From Chloroflexota bacterium (GTDB lineage Bacteria > Chloroflexota > Anaerolineae > Aggregatilineales > Aggregatilineaceae): a DNA stretch of 32,210 bases. Shown piece after piece: positions 1 through 9,100 of the stretch. The stretch is taken from positions 1-32,210 of the forward strand of contig JAADYV010000408.1 in the NCBI GenBank assembly GCA_010092855.1, given 5' to 3'. Under the pieces are notes generated by a model. It saw only the letters and a program-made list of their open reading frames with translations. It ran no database searches and was not told the origin of the DNA. A program made the position numbers and the translations under genes. Within the stretch, counting starts at the first letter, position 1; each line of letters opens with the position of its first letter.

Positions 1-2266
1 TGACGCCGTTGCTGACCGTCGTCGAAACCTGGAAGGCATCGAAGTCGATCATGCCACTGCTGACAAACAACTGGACCGTGTGATCTCCCGAACTGAGGTT
101 GGTGATGATGTGCTCCGATTGTGGCGCATCAACACCGGTGTATGTGATGGTGGAGTGCAGCTCGCCATCGACATAGACCGTGCCCGTGCCATAAGCCGGC
201 GACTGGGTGTAGAGCAGCGTGACTTCCTGGCCTTCAATGCTGAAACAGGCTTCGCTGCCCGGCAGTTGGGCCGTCAGGCTGCTGCCGCCAGAATAACTGA
301 TGTCGGAGGTTTCTGTCCACCCACCAGGGGTTCCATCGGCGAAGTAGGTGGCCACAACGTTGGCATTGTTACTCTCGTAGGACCCAGCACCGACGGAATC
401 GGCGAACGTGATGTTCAGAATCTCTTCTTCTTCCGGACGGAAGGCTTCTTGCTCCCACCGGTTCATAAGCACGATCTCGACCGAGTTGATTTCACCCGGG
501 TTGCCTGGCAACATCAGGTTATAGCCCGTGTTATCACTATCGAAGGCAATTCCGCTTGAGGGCGAACCGGCGATCCAATCTCCTTCGTTGATGCGGCCCC
601 ACACATACCCTAACCAGTTGATATTGGTGCGTTGGTAGTAGGGTGAGACTCCAGGCTCGTCAAAGCCGGGGTCGATGTAGGTATCCGTGTTTTCGTCCCA
701 GATGTGGGGTGACCAGCCGCCTGAACCATCGCCCCATAAGCCGAAGTCAAAGGGGACGGCGGCTTCGTTGAGAACTTCTACCCCGGCGATATGCAAGATG
801 GGACAGATGGGATCGGTGCCGGGGACCGTGAACATGTCTTGGATCGTGTCGAGCACGTCGTAGACGCCGTCACCGTCGCTCTCTCTCCAGCCCACCTGGG
901 CGCGCGCTGAGTCCGACAACCGGAATTCACGGTAGCCAGCCAGCATGTTATCGCCGGCCCGCATAGCGGAGGTTTCGGGGACGGGATTGTTGCGCTCACA
1001 ATTGGAGTGTTCGACCAGGAAGTAGCCGAGGATTTCATCGTTCTGGCAGCCCGCGTCGTTGGTAATATCGTAGTATTCATCCCCAGCGCCAAAGACATGG
1101 CCGACCATCTTGGCGATCAGCGCTTCGAGGTTACTCACGCCCAGGTCGCCGCCATCGTAGGTGACGGTGGCCCAAGGGCCGTTGAGCAACGCGCCCCCGG
1201 CTTTGCCGTCGCCATTAAATGCGCCGTCGGCGTCATTGCTGCTGTCCACCACGAACAACACCATACCCCAGTCCGTTTCCTGGCCGGGCGTGTTGCGGGC
1301 CTCGTTGGCCCAGTTGCGGATGGACGCCGCGCCACCGGGCGCAAACTCCTGGGCAACCTCGATCATCCACCCGTTTTGACCCTGGGCGATGCTGCCCTGG
1401 ATCGGCTCGGTCGTGACGGTAACCTTGTCGCGGTCGGCCTGGCTGCCTTCCAGCGGCGAGAAGTAGTTCACGTTCCAGGTCAGGAAAGCTGGAGGCCGGG
1501 ATTCACCGCCGGGGTTGGCGGGCGTGGTGGCCGCTGTCGACCACCAATCGAGCGCGCTGACCACTTCGGCTTTCACTTTGTCGATTTCACTCTGGGACCA
1601 GTTCTCGGTGCTGCCCTGGCTTTCGACGAAAACAACCTGGACCGTCACCGAGCCAACCATGTAGACGCTGGTGGCGTTGGGGCCTGGGGCGTCGTCCACC
1701 CGTGCTGGGCTGGACGAATCAGCGCTCGGAGTCGAGAGGTAGGTGCTGGTTCTGGCCTGGAAGTCGTCGGGCAGGGCGTCCAGGTCCAGCGTGGAGTCCG
1801 TGTTGGCGAGCTGGTTCCAAACCTGGGCGGCATCACGGTCAACGGGGTCGAGAAGCGCCAGGTCATCCTCCGACACCACATCCTCGTAGACGGCGCTAGC
1901 CCCAGCCAGGGTTAGATCACCTGGCGTCAGTTCATGCATACCCACCAGCAGGGTGTTGCCCTGCCGCACATAGACATAGCCGCCACCGCGCGTGATCGCG
2001 CGCTGCAGACTGTCCATGCGGTCCGGCTCGCTGATGACCAGGGCATTCATGGGAGCCAGGGCCGGACTGGATACGACGGATGGCGTGGAAGCGGCAGACA
2101 TGTCTGCTTCCTCGTAGGTGGTGGCAGCCTCAGCTTGTCCAGTGTAACCGGGGGCCGCCGGAATGCGCGACACCCAGTTCGGCGCAAAGGTCGTGACGAG
2201 TAGTGTCGCCAAGACCAGGCCGGTCACCAGGCTGTGGGCTACCTTGCGTAAACGGTGATTGCCCAT
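1..2266 (-). CDS. Secreted metalloprotease-like protein, 3' end beyond the window
   Basis: An open frame of 755 codons runs without a stop from ATG 2266 to the left edge, so the C-terminus is missing. GGAGG sits about 10 bases upstream of the ATG. The N-terminus has basic residues followed by a hydrophobic stretch (about residues 13-28), a likely signal peptide, so the product is probably exported. Residues 386-398 read KMVGHVFGAGDEY. This aligns with the zinc-protease pattern HExxHxFGAGDEY, but the first His and the catalytic Glu are replaced by Lys and Met. A Ca-binding-like DGDG stretch follows near residue 450. The last 100 residues visible form a beta-rich domain ending in IDFDAFQV, like carbohydrate- or surface-binding modules of secreted Chloroflexota proteins. 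It may be a catalytically dead protease homologue with a binding role. The family call is moderate; the reading frame is certain. Confidence 0.8.
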   Translation of the reverse strand, partial: MGNHRLRKVAHSLVTGLVLATLLVTTFAPNWVSRIPAAPGYTGQAEAATTYEEADMSAASTPSVVSSPALAPMNALVISEPDRMDSLQRAITRGGGYVYVRQGNTLLVGMHELTPGDLTLAGASAVYEDVVSEDDLALLDPVDRDAAQVWNQLANTDSTLDLDALPDDFQARTSTYLSTPSADSSSPARVDDAPGPNATSVYMVGSVTVQVVFVESQGSTENWSQSEIDKVKAEVVSALDWWSTAATTPANPGGESRPPAFLTWNVNYFSPLEGSQADRDKVTVTTEPIQGSIAQGQNGWMIEVAQEFAPGGAASIRNWANEARNTPGQETDWGMVLFVVDSSNDADGAFNGDGKAGGALLNGPWATVTYDGGDLGVSNLEALIAKMVGHVFGAGDEYYDITNDAGCQNDEILGYFLVEHSNCERNNPVPETSAMRAGDNMLAGYREFRLSDSARAQVGWRESDGDGVYDVLDTIQDMFTVPGTDPICPILHIAGVEVLNEAAVPFDFGLWGDGSGGWSPHIWDENTDTYIDPGFDEPGVSPYYQRTNINWLGYVWGRINEGDWIAGSPSSGIAFDSDNTGYNLMLPGNPGEINSVEIVLMNRWEQEAFRPEEEEILNITFADSVGAGSYESNNANVVATYFADGTPGGWTETSDISYSGGSSLTAQLPGSEACFSIEGQEVTLLYTQSPAYGTGTVYVDGELHSTITYTGVDAPQSEHIITNLSSGDHTVQLFVSSGMIDFDAFQVSTTVSNGV

Positions 2267-2312
2267 CGAAAGTAACCTCCAACACTCAACAGTAATTGTG
2301 CTCATGACAGAC

Positions 2313-2358
2313 AGGCAGCGCGGTTGCCCTGCCTCGTTAGACTACTGCCTCTATGATA
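2313..2358 (-). promoter_or_regulatory. Possible promoter -10 and leader hairpin for the secreted protein
   Basis: On the minus strand, TATCAT (2358 to 2353) matches the -10 consensus at five of six positions. No convincing -35 lies at the usual distance. The presumed transcript then carries a hairpin at 2334-2313: AGGCAG pairs with CTGCCT, with an inner GC/GC pair and a four-base loop. It lies about 47 bases before the start codon. The structure is seen; the regulatory role is a guess. Confidence 0.3.
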
Positions 2359-2444
2359 AACGGAATTCACTCGCAAAACCGTTGCAGATGGTAAGACGTC
2401 GCGCGGAAGATGGTTCTAATTTACAAATCTTAACATCTGCACCA

Positions 2445-2493
2445 CAAAAAACGCGCACTTGCTCTACCCTGGCTGGCGGTAGCAGGCGCGCGT
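2445..2493 (-). terminator. Rho-independent terminator after the dehydrogenase gene
   Basis: Read on the minus strand, a GC-rich arm (CGCGC, near 2490-2486) pairs with GCGCG (2456-2452). A partial inner stem TGCTACC/GGTAG..CA lies between them, and a run of six T follows (2451-2445). It lies 28 bases beyond the stop codon of the minus-strand dehydrogenase gene, the expected place for its terminator. Confidence 0.55.
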
Positions 2494-2520
2494 ACTATTA
2501 ACGCTGTCGGAGCCTCAGCC

Positions 2521-3627
2521 TTACCCCTCAGTCGTTTGTCCCGTGCTGGTGGGCTGGGCGGCTCCTTCTGATGGCGGCACTTCCCATGTCTGGCCCTCAA
2601 TCGCCAAGCCCGCTGCTTCCAACGCCTCGGTGACCTGTTCGGCGTCGGGGTCGATGTCGTTGAGGATGCTGTACGACAGCTCGTAGGCGTCGATCAACGC
2701 GGCGATGTTGTTCAGCGTCAGGCGAATATCTGTCGCGCGGAGTTTGTCCAGCGGAACCTTCGCTTCTTCTAGCGCTTCGCGCAGCGCGGTGGGAGCCTGG
2801 TTGTGCAGCGCCGAGATCAGCAGCATGCATGGTCCAACGATCTCGGCATGGCTGAGGTCACCGTTCACCTGGCTGGCCAGGATGCGCGCCAGGTAGTGTT
2901 CTCCACCGGCCCGCGCGCGGGTATGACCCAGTTGGTTGGAGAGTTGGACCGACATCATCATCAAGTGCAACAGCGTTTCCAGCGCGTCATGATTCCCCTG
3001 ACCGATAGCGCCCGCGCTTTTGATCGCTTGCGACGCCAGCCCTGCCGCGACGCTGGCCGCCCAGGGTGTGAAGCGCTGCTCGATGGGGTTTTTGCCTTTT
3101 TGTGCCGCGTGCCGCCAGTCCAGCAGGCCAGTTACAATCGCCAGCACATCCACGATACCCGCTCCCCGGCGGTTTTCGGGCGCGCCTTCCAGAATGCCCC
3201 AGTCGATCAAGATCTCACGAGCGGGGCCGGTTTCGTGCTCGACTAGCCGGGTGAGATTCTCTTCGTCTTCGCGTTCTTCAGTTTCCATCACCAGCGCCGT
3301 CGGAGTCAACATGGCGTCGCTGTCCAGCGTCGTGGGCACAATGATCAACGGCACATTGTTGCGCGCGGCAACGATTTTCCCGGCGTCAACGGGGGCGCCG
3401 CTGCCTACAGCATACACGGCCTGGACCTGGCTGGGGAGATTGTCGGCCAGGGAGTCGAACAAGTCCACGTCGTGCCGCGCGGGTTCGGCCTGGATGATGA
3501 TGGGGAGGTTTAGTTGGCTTCCATACACCGTCCACACGTTGTCGGTGGTCAGCAGCGCCACCGGACGGTTTTCTTCGATGGAACTCAGTTCTCGAAATGT
3601 AATATGGGGCAAAGGCCACACCGACAT
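2521..3627 (-). CDS. Glycerol-1-phosphate dehydrogenase-like, metal-dependent dehydrogenase
   Basis: This 368-residue protein belongs to the Fe-ADH/dehydroquinate-synthase-like superfamily and is closest in style to the glycerol-1-phosphate dehydrogenase (EgsA/AraM) branch. Those enzymes reduce dihydroxyacetone phosphate with NAD(P)H. The nucleotide-binding part shows VGSGAPVDAGK (74-84) and VPTTLDSDA (97-105). The three expected metal ligands are visible: Asp160 in GIVDVLA, His244 in GGEHYLA and His260 in LSHAEIVG. The DW pair at 170-171 is also typical of the family. GGAG lies about 10 bases upstream of ATG 3627. The last 20 residues are a Ser/Thr/Gly/Gln-rich tail. It is a single-gene unit with its own terminator, transcribed divergently from the ABC operon. 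The substrate is not provable from sequence; another polyol phosphate is possible. Confidence 0.8.
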   Translation of the reverse strand: MSVWPLPHITFRELSSIEENRPVALLTTDNVWTVYGSQLNLPIIIQAEPARHDVDLFDSLADNLPSQVQAVYAVGSGAPVDAGKIVAARNNVPLIIVPTTLDSDAMLTPTALVMETEEREDEENLTRLVEHETGPAREILIDWGILEGAPENRRGAGIVDVLAIVTGLLDWRHAAQKGKNPIEQRFTPWAASVAAGLASQAIKSAGAIGQGNHDALETLLHLMMMSVQLSNQLGHTRARAGGEHYLARILASQVNGDLSHAEIVGPCMLLISALHNQAPTALREALEEAKVPLDKLRATDIRLTLNNIAALIDAYELSYSILNDIDPDAEQVTEALEAAGLAIEGQTWEVPPSEGAAQPTSTGQTTEG

Positions 3628-3749
3628 GCCATTTTCTCCATTGTGATAGAGGTGCAGTATTCAACTCATACACGTTATCGTTGCGTTTGATTTTTGAACT
3701 AATGGTGTTAAGTGTAGTGCGAATTTGCTTTTACGTCCAGCGCAGGAAT

Positions 3750-3800
3750 TTTACGCTTTTAGCTCCCTTTCGTTATAATGGCGCGAATTCTCGTGCGCGC
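3750..3800 (+). promoter_or_regulatory. Promoter of the ABC transporter operon with a leader hairpin
   Basis: TTTACG (3750-3755, four of six -35 matches) and a perfect TATAAT (3774-3779) are 18 bases apart. A short inverted repeat GCGCG/CGCGC (3781-3785 and 3796-3800) follows at once, leaving a leader of about 140 bases before the first permease. The rest of the 301-base gap 3628-3928 is AT-rich and shows no gene, purine-riboswitch core or other recognised element; the promoter of the minus-strand dehydrogenase must also lie here but I could not pick it out. Confidence 0.5.
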
Positions 3801-3928
3801 ATCCTTATTCTGTATGTTTTTTGGCCGCAATCATTTCTTAGTTCAGGCTGTGTTTGGCATTCGTGCTCAGACGTTCGCGATTCTGGAACAAAAATGTCAA
3901 CGCGATCTGGCGATATAAAGGATTTTTT

Positions 3929-5170
3929 ATGGCAACAACCTCACCTGCGGAGTCGGTGCCCGCTCCACCACGAGTCTCACTCTTCGATAGGCAATGGTGG
4001 TCTACGTTTCAAGGCGTTTTGATTCCCTTGTTGTCGGTATTGACGGCCATCATCGTCGGATCGATTCTGATTCTGCTGAACGGGCGCGATCCAATCACGG
4101 CCTTTGAAGAACTCATAAGAGGGGCCATGTTAGAGCCGCGCGGGGTGCGGCTGACGTTGGTCAAGATGACGCCGCTGGTCTTCTCTGGGCTGGCGGTGGC
4201 GTTTGCGCTCAAATGTGGGCTGTTCAACATCGGGGTCCAGGGTCAGTTGATTCTGGGATCGGTAGCCGCGGCCTGGATTGGATTTGCAGTAGAAGGGCTG
4301 CCACCCGTGCTGCATGTGTCGCTGGCGGTTATTGTTGCCGGGCTGGCGGGGGCGTTATGGGGGGCTATCCCCGGCGTGCTGAAAGCCTATGCCGACGCGC
4401 ACGAAGTGATCACCACCATCATGCTGAACGCGATTGCGATTCAGTTGGCAAGCTGGATGATTTCCCTGGGCAGCGAGGATGGCACGCTCAAACCCGGGCC
4501 ACTGGCGGCCAAAGACGTGCAGGACGCCATTCCCAGAACCCCAGAAATCCTGGACAGCGCCCGGTTACCCATGATCTACAAAATTCCGTTCGGGGTGCAG
4601 ATGCACGCTGGTGTGTTTTTGGCGATTATTGCCACTGTGGTGGTGATGTTTTTGCTCACCCGGACGACGTTTGGCTTCCAACTGCGCATGGTGGGCCACA
4701 ACCCAGCGGCGGCCAGGTATGCGGGCGTGAATGTCAAGCGTATGATGGTGCTCAGCATGGTGATTGCCGGATCGATGGGCGGCCTGGCGGGTGGCATGCA
4801 GACGTTGGGCGTCAACTTTGGCTATGAAGGCAACCAGAGCCTGGGCCTGGGGTTCGACGGCATTACCGTTTCGTTTTTGGCCGCGAACAATCCCCTTGGC
4901 ATCAATTTCTCGGCATTCCTGTTTGGGGCTATGGACGCTGGGGCGGGCAGTATGCAGAAAGAAGCCAAGGTGTCGCCAGAATTGCTGCAGGTGATCCAGG
5001 CCCTGGTTTTGATGTTTGTCGCCGCCGACCAGATCATTCGCCGCCTGTACCGGTTACGCACGGCAGACGAGCGACGCCGGCAACGCCTGGCGCGCCAACA
5101 CCGGGCAATTCGCCAACAGCAGGCCGGCCAGAGTAGTGAGTCCAGAGCGCGTGAAGAGGATGAACGATGA
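3929..5170 (+). CDS. ABC transporter permease, BMP/nucleoside type (first)
   Basis: This 413-residue polytopic inner-membrane protein is a BPD_transp_2-family permease of the kind found with YufO/YufP-like and other BMP-dependent nucleoside importers. It shows the signature region PLVFSGLAVAFALKCGLFNI with GVQGQL, typical of the first permease of such systems. Further hydrophobic segments follow to about residue 375, and the last 40 residues form an Arg/Gln-rich cytoplasmic tail. The start at 3929 is preferred over an in-frame ATG at 3854 because AAAGGA lies at 3917-3922 and because the extra N-terminal residues are not conserved-looking. The stop overlaps the start of the next permease (ATGA), which implies translational coupling. 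Known members import nucleosides or related purines; the substrate here is inferred by family only. Confidence 0.9.
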   Translation: MATTSPAESVPAPPRVSLFDRQWWSTFQGVLIPLLSVLTAIIVGSILILLNGRDPITAFEELIRGAMLEPRGVRLTLVKMTPLVFSGLAVAFALKCGLFNIGVQGQLILGSVAAAWIGFAVEGLPPVLHVSLAVIVAGLAGALWGAIPGVLKAYADAHEVITTIMLNAIAIQLASWMISLGSEDGTLKPGPLAAKDVQDAIPRTPEILDSARLPMIYKIPFGVQMHAGVFLAIIATVVVMFLLTRTTFGFQLRMVGHNPAAARYAGVNVKRMMVLSMVIAGSMGGLAGGMQTLGVNFGYEGNQSLGLGFDGITVSFLAANNPLGINFSAFLFGAMDAGAGSMQKEAKVSPELLQVIQALVLMFVAADQIIRRLYRLRTADERRRQRLARQHRAIRQQQAGQSSESRAREEDER

Positions 5171-6180
5171 CAGAAGTTGATATTGGTGTCGCCCTGATTG
5201 CGACGATTGGTATCGGTATCCGTTTTTCGGTGCCGATTGCGTTAGGTGCGCTCAGCGGTATCTTTAGCGAGCGGTCTGGGGTGGTCAACATCGGCATCGA
5301 AGGCATGATGCTGATGGCCGCTTTCGTAGGTTTCATGGCCAATGTGACCCTGGCCCAACCGGATAATGCTGCCGTATTGCAGCATTCGTCGGTGCGCTTT
5401 GCACTGGCTATCGGGGCCGCGCTGTTGGCCGGTGGCTGTATGGGCCTGCTGCATGGCGTGCTGTCGATTCAATATAAGATCGACCAGATCATCAGTGGGA
5501 CCGTGATCAACATCCTGGCGCTGGGCTTGACCGGGTATTTTTACGACCCCGAGGCCACACTGCCGCAGGACGTCCAACCGCTGTTGCAGAAGTTCAAGAA
5601 CCCGTTTCCAGAGAGTTCGTCTGCCACACGGGAGCTGTTCCCCAACTTCACACTTAGTTTTCCAAATGATATTGGGCAAATCATTTTCGAAAAAGACCTT
5701 ATTACCTACCTGACCCTGGGCTTGATCGTTTTTGTGGGATGGGCGTTGTATAACACGACCTGGGGCTTGCGGACGCGCGCCATCGGCGAGAATCCGCGTG
5801 CTGCCGATACACTGGGGATCAACGTCTATCGCCTGCAATACACCAACCTGTTTATTGGGGGCATGATTGCAGGACTGGCCGGGGCCTTCCTGACGCTGGC
5901 GGCGGTCAGCCAATTTGAGCGCGGCATGACGACCGGGCGCGGCTTTATTGCGCTGGCCGTGATGATCTTTGGTAACTGGCGGCCTTCGGGGGCGGTGATG
6001 GGGGCGCTGCTGTTCGGGATGGCGCTGGCGCTACAAAACACGCTGCAGGGCTTTGGCGTCAATGTTCCACACCAGTTTGTGGGTATGTTGCCCTACGTGC
6101 TGACTATCGTAGTGCTGGCCGGGTTTGTGGGGCGCGTCCAACCGCCTGCGCACGCTGGCCGGGCCTATGAGCAGGAGTAG
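5167..6180 (+). CDS. ABC transporter permease, BMP/nucleoside type (second)
   Basis: This 337-residue membrane protein is the partner permease of the same family. It carries the characteristic ALSGIFSERSGVVNIGIEGMML segment near residues 23-45 and a GLRTRAIGENPRAADTLGI stretch near 202-220, the cytoplasmic loop thought to contact the ATPase. It starts on the ATGA overlap with the first permease and ends five bases before the ATPase start. Order and spacing show one operon, with the two permeases forming a heterodimeric channel. Nothing is missing or truncated. Confidence 0.9.
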   Translation: MTEVDIGVALIATIGIGIRFSVPIALGALSGIFSERSGVVNIGIEGMMLMAAFVGFMANVTLAQPDNAAVLQHSSVRFALAIGAALLAGGCMGLLHGVLSIQYKIDQIISGTVINILALGLTGYFYDPEATLPQDVQPLLQKFKNPFPESSSATRELFPNFTLSFPNDIGQIIFEKDLITYLTLGLIVFVGWALYNTTWGLRTRAIGENPRAADTLGINVYRLQYTNLFIGGMIAGLAGAFLTLAAVSQFERGMTTGRGFIALAVMIFGNWRPSGAVMGALLFGMALALQNTLQGFGVNVPHQFVGMLPYVLTIVVLAGFVGRVQPPAHAGRAYEQE

Positions 6181-6185
6181 GCGCG

Positions 6186-9100
6186 ATGGCTGATCAATAC
6201 ACCAACCATTCCGGCCAAAACGCAGACCAGGCACCGGAGCGCGAGGTCGTGCTGGAAGTCGAAGGCCTGACCAAACGCTTCCCCGGCGTGCTGGCCAACA
6301 ACAATGTGAGCATGAAGCTGCACAAGGGTGAAATTCTGGCTCTGCTGGGCGAAAACGGAGCGGGCAAAAGCACGCTCATGAACATGATCTATGGACTGTA
6401 TCGCCCGGACGAAGGCGACATTTACCTCAAGGGGCAGCACGTCAACTTCACCAGCCCGCGCGAGGCCATCCACAGCGGGATCGGCATGGTACACCAGCAC
6501 TTCCAACTGGTCAACGTGATGACCGTGACGGACAACGTAGTGCTGGGCGAAGAAGCCGGAGTCGCCTACCAGGGCGGACAGCAGCGCCTTTTCCAATGGG
6601 TGTTACGCAATCTCCCCAGCCTGGCGATCCTCGCGGGGATTCTGTTGATTGGGGTCGTGCTGACGCTGTGGAACGAGGCGCTATATGTGCTGGGTGATGC
6701 TGCCGTAGACCTGTATGGATACCGGGGTAGCAAATCGACCGCCAGCGACTGGGAAATCGTGTGGGAACACTGGCAGGTCTTCCTGGCGTGCATGGTGGTG
6801 GGACCGCTAACAGCGTTTGCGGTACGGTTTCCCCCCTTGGCGCGTATGCTGTGGGGGCTTACGTGGCGGATTGGCTTGATCGCGGCGGCAGTGGTGATCG
6901 CCGGGCAGGTCGAGACGGTCACTGAGGTGGGCCTGATGAATCTCGGTTTGCGGCACAAGGTCGAGATCGTGAGCGACCCCAGTCCCAAAACCACGGATGA
7001 GGGATACGCGGTCAAGGCCGGGTATACGGGCCGGGGCCGGATCAACTTCAACTGGGACAGCGTGGAGCGCAAGACGGCAGAAGAGGAAGGCAGCCGGATT
7101 GAGCGCCTGGTCCGCACGGCGAAAGAGGAAATGGAACCCTACCGCGACGACGGTATTCCCGGATGGCTGCTGGATGCAATTGACGACTGGCCGCCGGTTG
7201 CCTACGCGCTGACGGTGGCGCTACTGCTGTTGGCGTTTGGCTGGCACGGGATGACGCGCTGGCGGGGAACGGCAGCGTTTCCTCGACAATTCGAGCAGCG
7301 CGATGTGGTACTGCTGGGTGGTTTGCTGGCGATCTATTCGCTGCTGGCGTGGAACAATCTGGACTCGGTTGGTACGCCAGCGCGCGTGGGGCTGCTGGCA
7401 GTCGTGACTGGCGGGATTGGTCTGGCCGGGTGGTTGACCTACCAACAGCGCAGAGCCACTCCCGATTATATCGGCCAACCGTCGCCGCTGGACACTACAA
7501 TTGACTTGATGCTCGATCTGGTGCGCACGGGGCTGCAGGTGGGCAATCTGCGGCTGGCGCGCAAACGGGTACGCGAACTCTCCCAGCGGTATGGTCTGGA
7601 AGTTGATCCGGATGCGGTAATCGAGAAACTGCCGGTGGGCACCCAGCAGCGCGTCGAAATCATTAAAGCGCTCTACCGCCAGGCCGACATTTTGATCCTG
7701 GACGAGCCGACTGCGGTCCTCACGCCGCAAGAAGGGCGCGAGTTGTTCAAGATCATGCGTGAACTGGCGTCGCAGGGCGTCTCGATCATCTTCATCACCC
7801 ACAAGCTAAAAGAGGTGTTCGAAGTCGCGACCGATATTGTCGTGATGCGGCACGGGCGCGTGGTGGGGCAAACCACACCCGACCAGGCTACCGAAACCTC
7901 GCTGGCGGCCATGATGGTGGGCCGCGAAGTGATCCTCCAGGTCGAAAAAGAACCAGCCCAGCCAACCCACCCCGTGTTGGAAGTGGGCGGCCTGGACGCC
8001 TTTAATGACCGGGGCGCACAGGCATTGCACGCGGTGAGTTTTGATGTGCGCGCGGGGGAAGTGCTGGGCGTGGCCGGGGTGCAGGGCAATGGCCAGACGG
8101 AACTGGTCGAGGTGCTAACCGGGCTGCGCGAGGCCACCGGTGGCTCGGTGCGCCTGTTGGGCAAGGAACTACAGCCCGACGTACAGCCGGATGGCGGTTG
8201 GCGGGCGCGGATCGGCGCTTTCCTGATCGACCTGGTCGTGTTAGCGTTTATGGCGTACCTTGTCACTGGCCTGGCCGAATACTTTGACAGCGATGTGTTT
8301 GGTGGTTCGCGCGTGCAATCCACTGCCACTGCTGTTGGGCTGATACTCTTGACTGCCGGGGCCTACTTCTTCTCTGGCTGGAGCATCAGCGGCAGCACGT
8401 TGGGCATGTCGTTCTTCGAACTCGAAGTCGTTGACCAGCACGATAAAAAGCCGCGCTTGCTGCGTATCAACCCGCGTTATGTGTGGGGTACGATCATCGG
8501 TGTGCCCGTGCTGCTGCTTTTCCTGGCGATAGTGGTTTCGCAGTCCGCCGCCGAAATGGTATGGCAGGGCATCGTGATACTGCTGCTCGCCAGCCTGGTA
8601 ATCGCAGCCGCAGGGATGGTTATCGTGCAGGCCCAATTGATGCTGCGCCGCAGCCTGGGTTGGTTTAAAACGGTTTTTGGGCTGCGCGTGATCCGGCACG
8701 AACGCATCACGCCGCGCAGCATCAAAAACCTGGGGGCCGGGCACGTCCCCGAAGACCGGCGGCGGCACGGCATGGTGTCGGTCTATTCAGTGGCCGACAA
8801 CCTGGTGCTCAACGACTTCTACGAGCGGCCCTATGCCTCGGCTCCCAACGGAACAGAAGCGCCTGGCGCGCTGCTGCGCTATCTGGTGTTGATGGGCACC
8901 ATTGTGGCCGGGTTGACGGCGCTGGCGGTAGGGGCATGGGATGCCTTCCTCTGGGAAACCGTATTGGATGCTTACTATATCCCGGAGATTTTCCGGGGCG
9001 TACCCTACGATTCCATCAAACTCGACGAGTACGCTGGCTACGGGGATGCCATGCAGTGGCCGTATGTGATCATGGTCGCCGGGCTGGTGGGGATGGAACT

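Noticed and set aside
1007-1915. Plus-strand open frame of 302 codons opposite the secreted protein
   Set aside because: It is the antisense shadow of the continuous minus-strand frame 2266-1, which has a signal peptide, ribosome site and recognisable domains.
2259-2501. Small plus-strand gene of 80 codons between the first two genes
   Set aside because: It has no ribosome site, overlaps the terminator and leader hairpin of the flanking genes, and its product resembles nothing known to me.
3780-3928. Purine riboswitch upstream of the nucleoside-type transporter
   Set aside because: The leader lacks the conserved three-way junction core and loop pairs; only a short hairpin is visible.
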